Assembly: GCF_046197875.1 (NCBI RefSeq)
Contig: NZ_CP166991.1
Coordinates: forward strand, 496,001 to 560,000
Direction: 5' to 3'
Length of the DNA: 64,000 bases
Source: Methanobrevibacter_A acididurans
GTDB taxonomy: Archaea > Methanobacteriota > Methanobacteria > Methanobacteriales > Methanobacteriaceae
Shown: piece by piece, positions 62,975 to 64,000 of the stretch
Numbering within the stretch: position 1 is the stretch's first letter
How the letters are laid out: the number at the start of each line of letters is the position of its first letter
Program-made: the position numbers and the translations under genes
The notes under the pieces: generated by a model
Databases searched by the model: none
Seen by the model: only the letters and a program-made list of their open reading frames with translations
Told to the model about the DNA's origin: nothing

Positions 62975-63271
62975 ATGTTACTCGTATTTGCAAAATTAAT
63001 CCCTGTAAACGGAAAAGATAAGGAAATTATTGAAGAAGCACTAACTTTGGTTGAAGAAACCCGTAAAGAAGCTGCGAATATTGAATATAATTTCGATAAG
63101 GATGTTGAAGATGGAACCTATCTTTTTATTGAAAAATGGGAAGATATGGATGGTTTGAATAAACATCTTACTTCAAAACATTTTAAAGCTTTCGATACTA
63201 ATATTAAGGCTTTTTCTAAAGATATGGATATTAAAATTTTTAATGCTGAGTCTGTTAATTTATATGAGTAG
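62975..63271 (+). CDS. YgiN-like antibiotic-biosynthesis-monooxygenase-fold protein
   Basis: The 98-residue product has the ABM pattern: AKLIPVNGKDKEIIEEALTL, CONSERVED-type TYLFIEKWEDMDGLNKHLTS and KHFKAFD near the end. Such small dimers oxidise quinol-like or other aromatic molecules, or have sensing roles. The physiological role in methanogens is unknown. AGGAGTT precedes the ATG. Confidence 0.85.
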   Translation: MLLVFAKLIPVNGKDKEIIEEALTLVEETRKEAANIEYNFDKDVEDGTYLFIEKWEDMDGLNKHLTSKHFKAFDTNIKAFSKDMDIKIFNAESVNLYE

Positions 63272-63312
63272 CTTTGCTACTCTTTTTCTTTTTTTTAACA
63301 ACCAATAATAAT

Positions 63313-63348
63313 TGTACAAAAAAATACATTATAGTTTTTATTTGTACA
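63313..63348 (+). promoter_or_regulatory. Paired TGTACA boxes: probable TrpY (TRP box) operator
   Basis: TGTACA occurs at 63313-63318 and 63343-63348, start to start 30 bases, about three helical turns. Each box is extended so that TGTACAAA and TTTGTACA form an inverted repeat. The second box ends five bases before the TATA element. TGTACA is the published TRP box of the Methanothermobacter regulator TrpY, which represses tryptophan genes. Assignment to TrpY here is inference from that known motif. Confidence 0.65.
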
Positions 63349-63353
63349 TTAAA

Positions 63354-63361
63354 TTTATATA
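63354..63361 (+). promoter_or_regulatory. TATA box of the aromatic-pathway gene
   Basis: TTTATATA lies immediately downstream of the TGTACA boxes and about 75-80 bases before the ATG at 63435. Confidence 0.55.
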
Positions 63362-63434
63362 CTTTTAAAGATTAATTAATTTTATATATAAGTAAACTTT
63401 ATTAAAAATTTACAGCAATTAAGGAGTTTTAATC

Positions 63435-64000
63435 ATGATAGGTAAAAAAATTCGATTAGAAAGAATAATAGACAGAAAAACAAAAAAAACCGTAATAGCT
63501 CCAATGGACCATGGGGTATCATCTGGGCCAATAAAAGGAATAGTTGATATGGATAAAACCATAGAACAAATATCTCGTGGAGGAGCAAATGCAGTTCTTA
63601 TGCATAAAGGGATTGTAGAACAAGGACATAGAGGGTATGGAAATGATTTAGGATTAATAATACATTTATCTGCTAGTACAAGCTTAAGTCCAGATCCTAA
63701 CAATAAAGTAACAGTAACTAGTGTAGAAAAAGCAATACAACTCGGTGCAGATGCAGTAAGTATACATGTAAATATAGGGTCTGAAAAAGAACCTGAAATG
63801 TTAAAAGAATTAGGGGAAATATCAGAAACTTGCAGCCAATGGGGAATACCATTATTAGCAATGATGTACCCAAGAGGACAAAAAATCAAATCTGAAACAG
63901 ATGTAAACATGGTAAAACATGCAGCACGTGTGGGAAGTGAATTAGGTGTGGACATTGTAAAAACAAATTACACCGGTGATCCAGCAAGTTTTGAAGAAGT
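63435..64000 (+). CDS. 2-amino-3,7-dideoxy-D-threo-hept-6-ulosonate synthase, 3' truncated by window end
   Basis: The visible 188 residues read MIGKKIRLERIIDRKTKKTV, APMDHGVSSGPIKGI, MHKGIVEQGHRGYG, ADAVSIHVNIGSEKEPEM and LAMMYPRGQKI. This is the fold and motif set of archaeal aldolase-type ADH synthase (MJ0400 type). It condenses a 6-deoxy-5-ketofructose phosphate with aspartate semialdehyde as the first step to 3-dehydroquinate. A Schiff-base Lys is expected in VKTNYTGDP, near the window end. AAGGAG at 63421-63426 sets the start. Confidence 0.92.
   Translation, partial: MIGKKIRLERIIDRKTKKTVIAPMDHGVSSGPIKGIVDMDKTIEQISRGGANAVLMHKGIVEQGHRGYGNDLGLIIHLSASTSLSPDPNNKVTVTSVEKAIQLGADAVSIHVNIGSEKEPEMLKELGEISETCSQWGIPLLAMMYPRGQKIKSETDVNMVKHAARVGSELGVDIVKTNYTGDPASFEE

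Noticed and set aside
63419..63955. 178-codon open frame on the minus strand at the window end
   Set aside because: It is antisense to the ADH synthase gene, whose plus-strand translation has clear family motifs and a ribosome binding site.

Overview
This window is chromosomal DNA from a very AT-rich methanogenic archaeon of the order Methanobacteriales. Methanosphaera or a close Methanobrevibacter-like lineage is the best guess. Evidence for this: archaeal/eukaryal-type ribosomal proteins (S4e, L14e, L18e, L19e, L32e, L34e), RNA polymerase subunits D, N and K, a two-subunit archaeal primase, the mevalonate/isopentenyl-phosphate-kinase lipid route, the archaeal route to aromatic amino acids, secreted Asn/Thr-rich proteins, and pseudomurein-binding repeats. 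Ribosome binding sites are mostly GGTGAT or GGAGG, and several genes start with TTG.

Region by region. 1-1.7 kb: end of an RNA methylase gene and a leaderless SPOUT methyltransferase gene. 2.1-14.5 kb: the S10/spc ribosomal super-operon (rpl3 to rpl15), including aIF1 and the RNase P subunit Rnp1. 14.7-19.6 kb: secY, adkA, an EMC3/YidC-like membrane protein, rpl34e, cmk, rpl14e and cbf5. 19.8-26.7 kb: tRNA-Ser(GGA), then rps13-rps4-rps11-rpoD-rpl18e-rpl13-rps9-rpoN-rpoK, eno and rps2. 26.8-33.4 kb: a MEMO-family gene and the isoprenoid block mvk-ipk-fni-rnj-idsA.

33.5-47.1 kb is accessory DNA placed inside an order (idsA-gltX-dapL) that I recall as contiguous in Methanothermobacter. It holds a solenoid protein of exact 26-residue repeats, two large secreted proteins that share a C-terminal M14-like zinc hydrolase domain (one also carries pseudomurein-binding repeats), three tandem methyltransferase paralogues, a sodium:amino-acid symporter, and a membrane-anchored acidic protein with perfect 42-bp repeats. 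gltX sits in the middle. From 47.3 kb come dapL, a cluster of four small acidic proteins (two from DUF6882/DUF6891-like families seen in bacterial immunity-type loci), purA, a transposase remnant, a NitT/TauT-type ABC transporter, cbiF, and the primase genes priL and priS.

60-61.4 kb is a long T-rich gap and a secreted Asn-rich protein gene whose start is out of frame with its signal peptide. The window ends with the CCA-adding enzyme, a YgiN-like monooxygenase, and the 5' part of the first aromatic-pathway gene. That last gene has two TGTACA boxes just upstream of its TATA element, matching the known TrpY (TRP box) operator.

The core genes form one translation, secretion and membrane-lipid block. 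The most promising unexplained material is the secreted hydrolase pair with the adjacent methyltransferase triplet, the four-gene immunity-like cluster, and several structured leaders.
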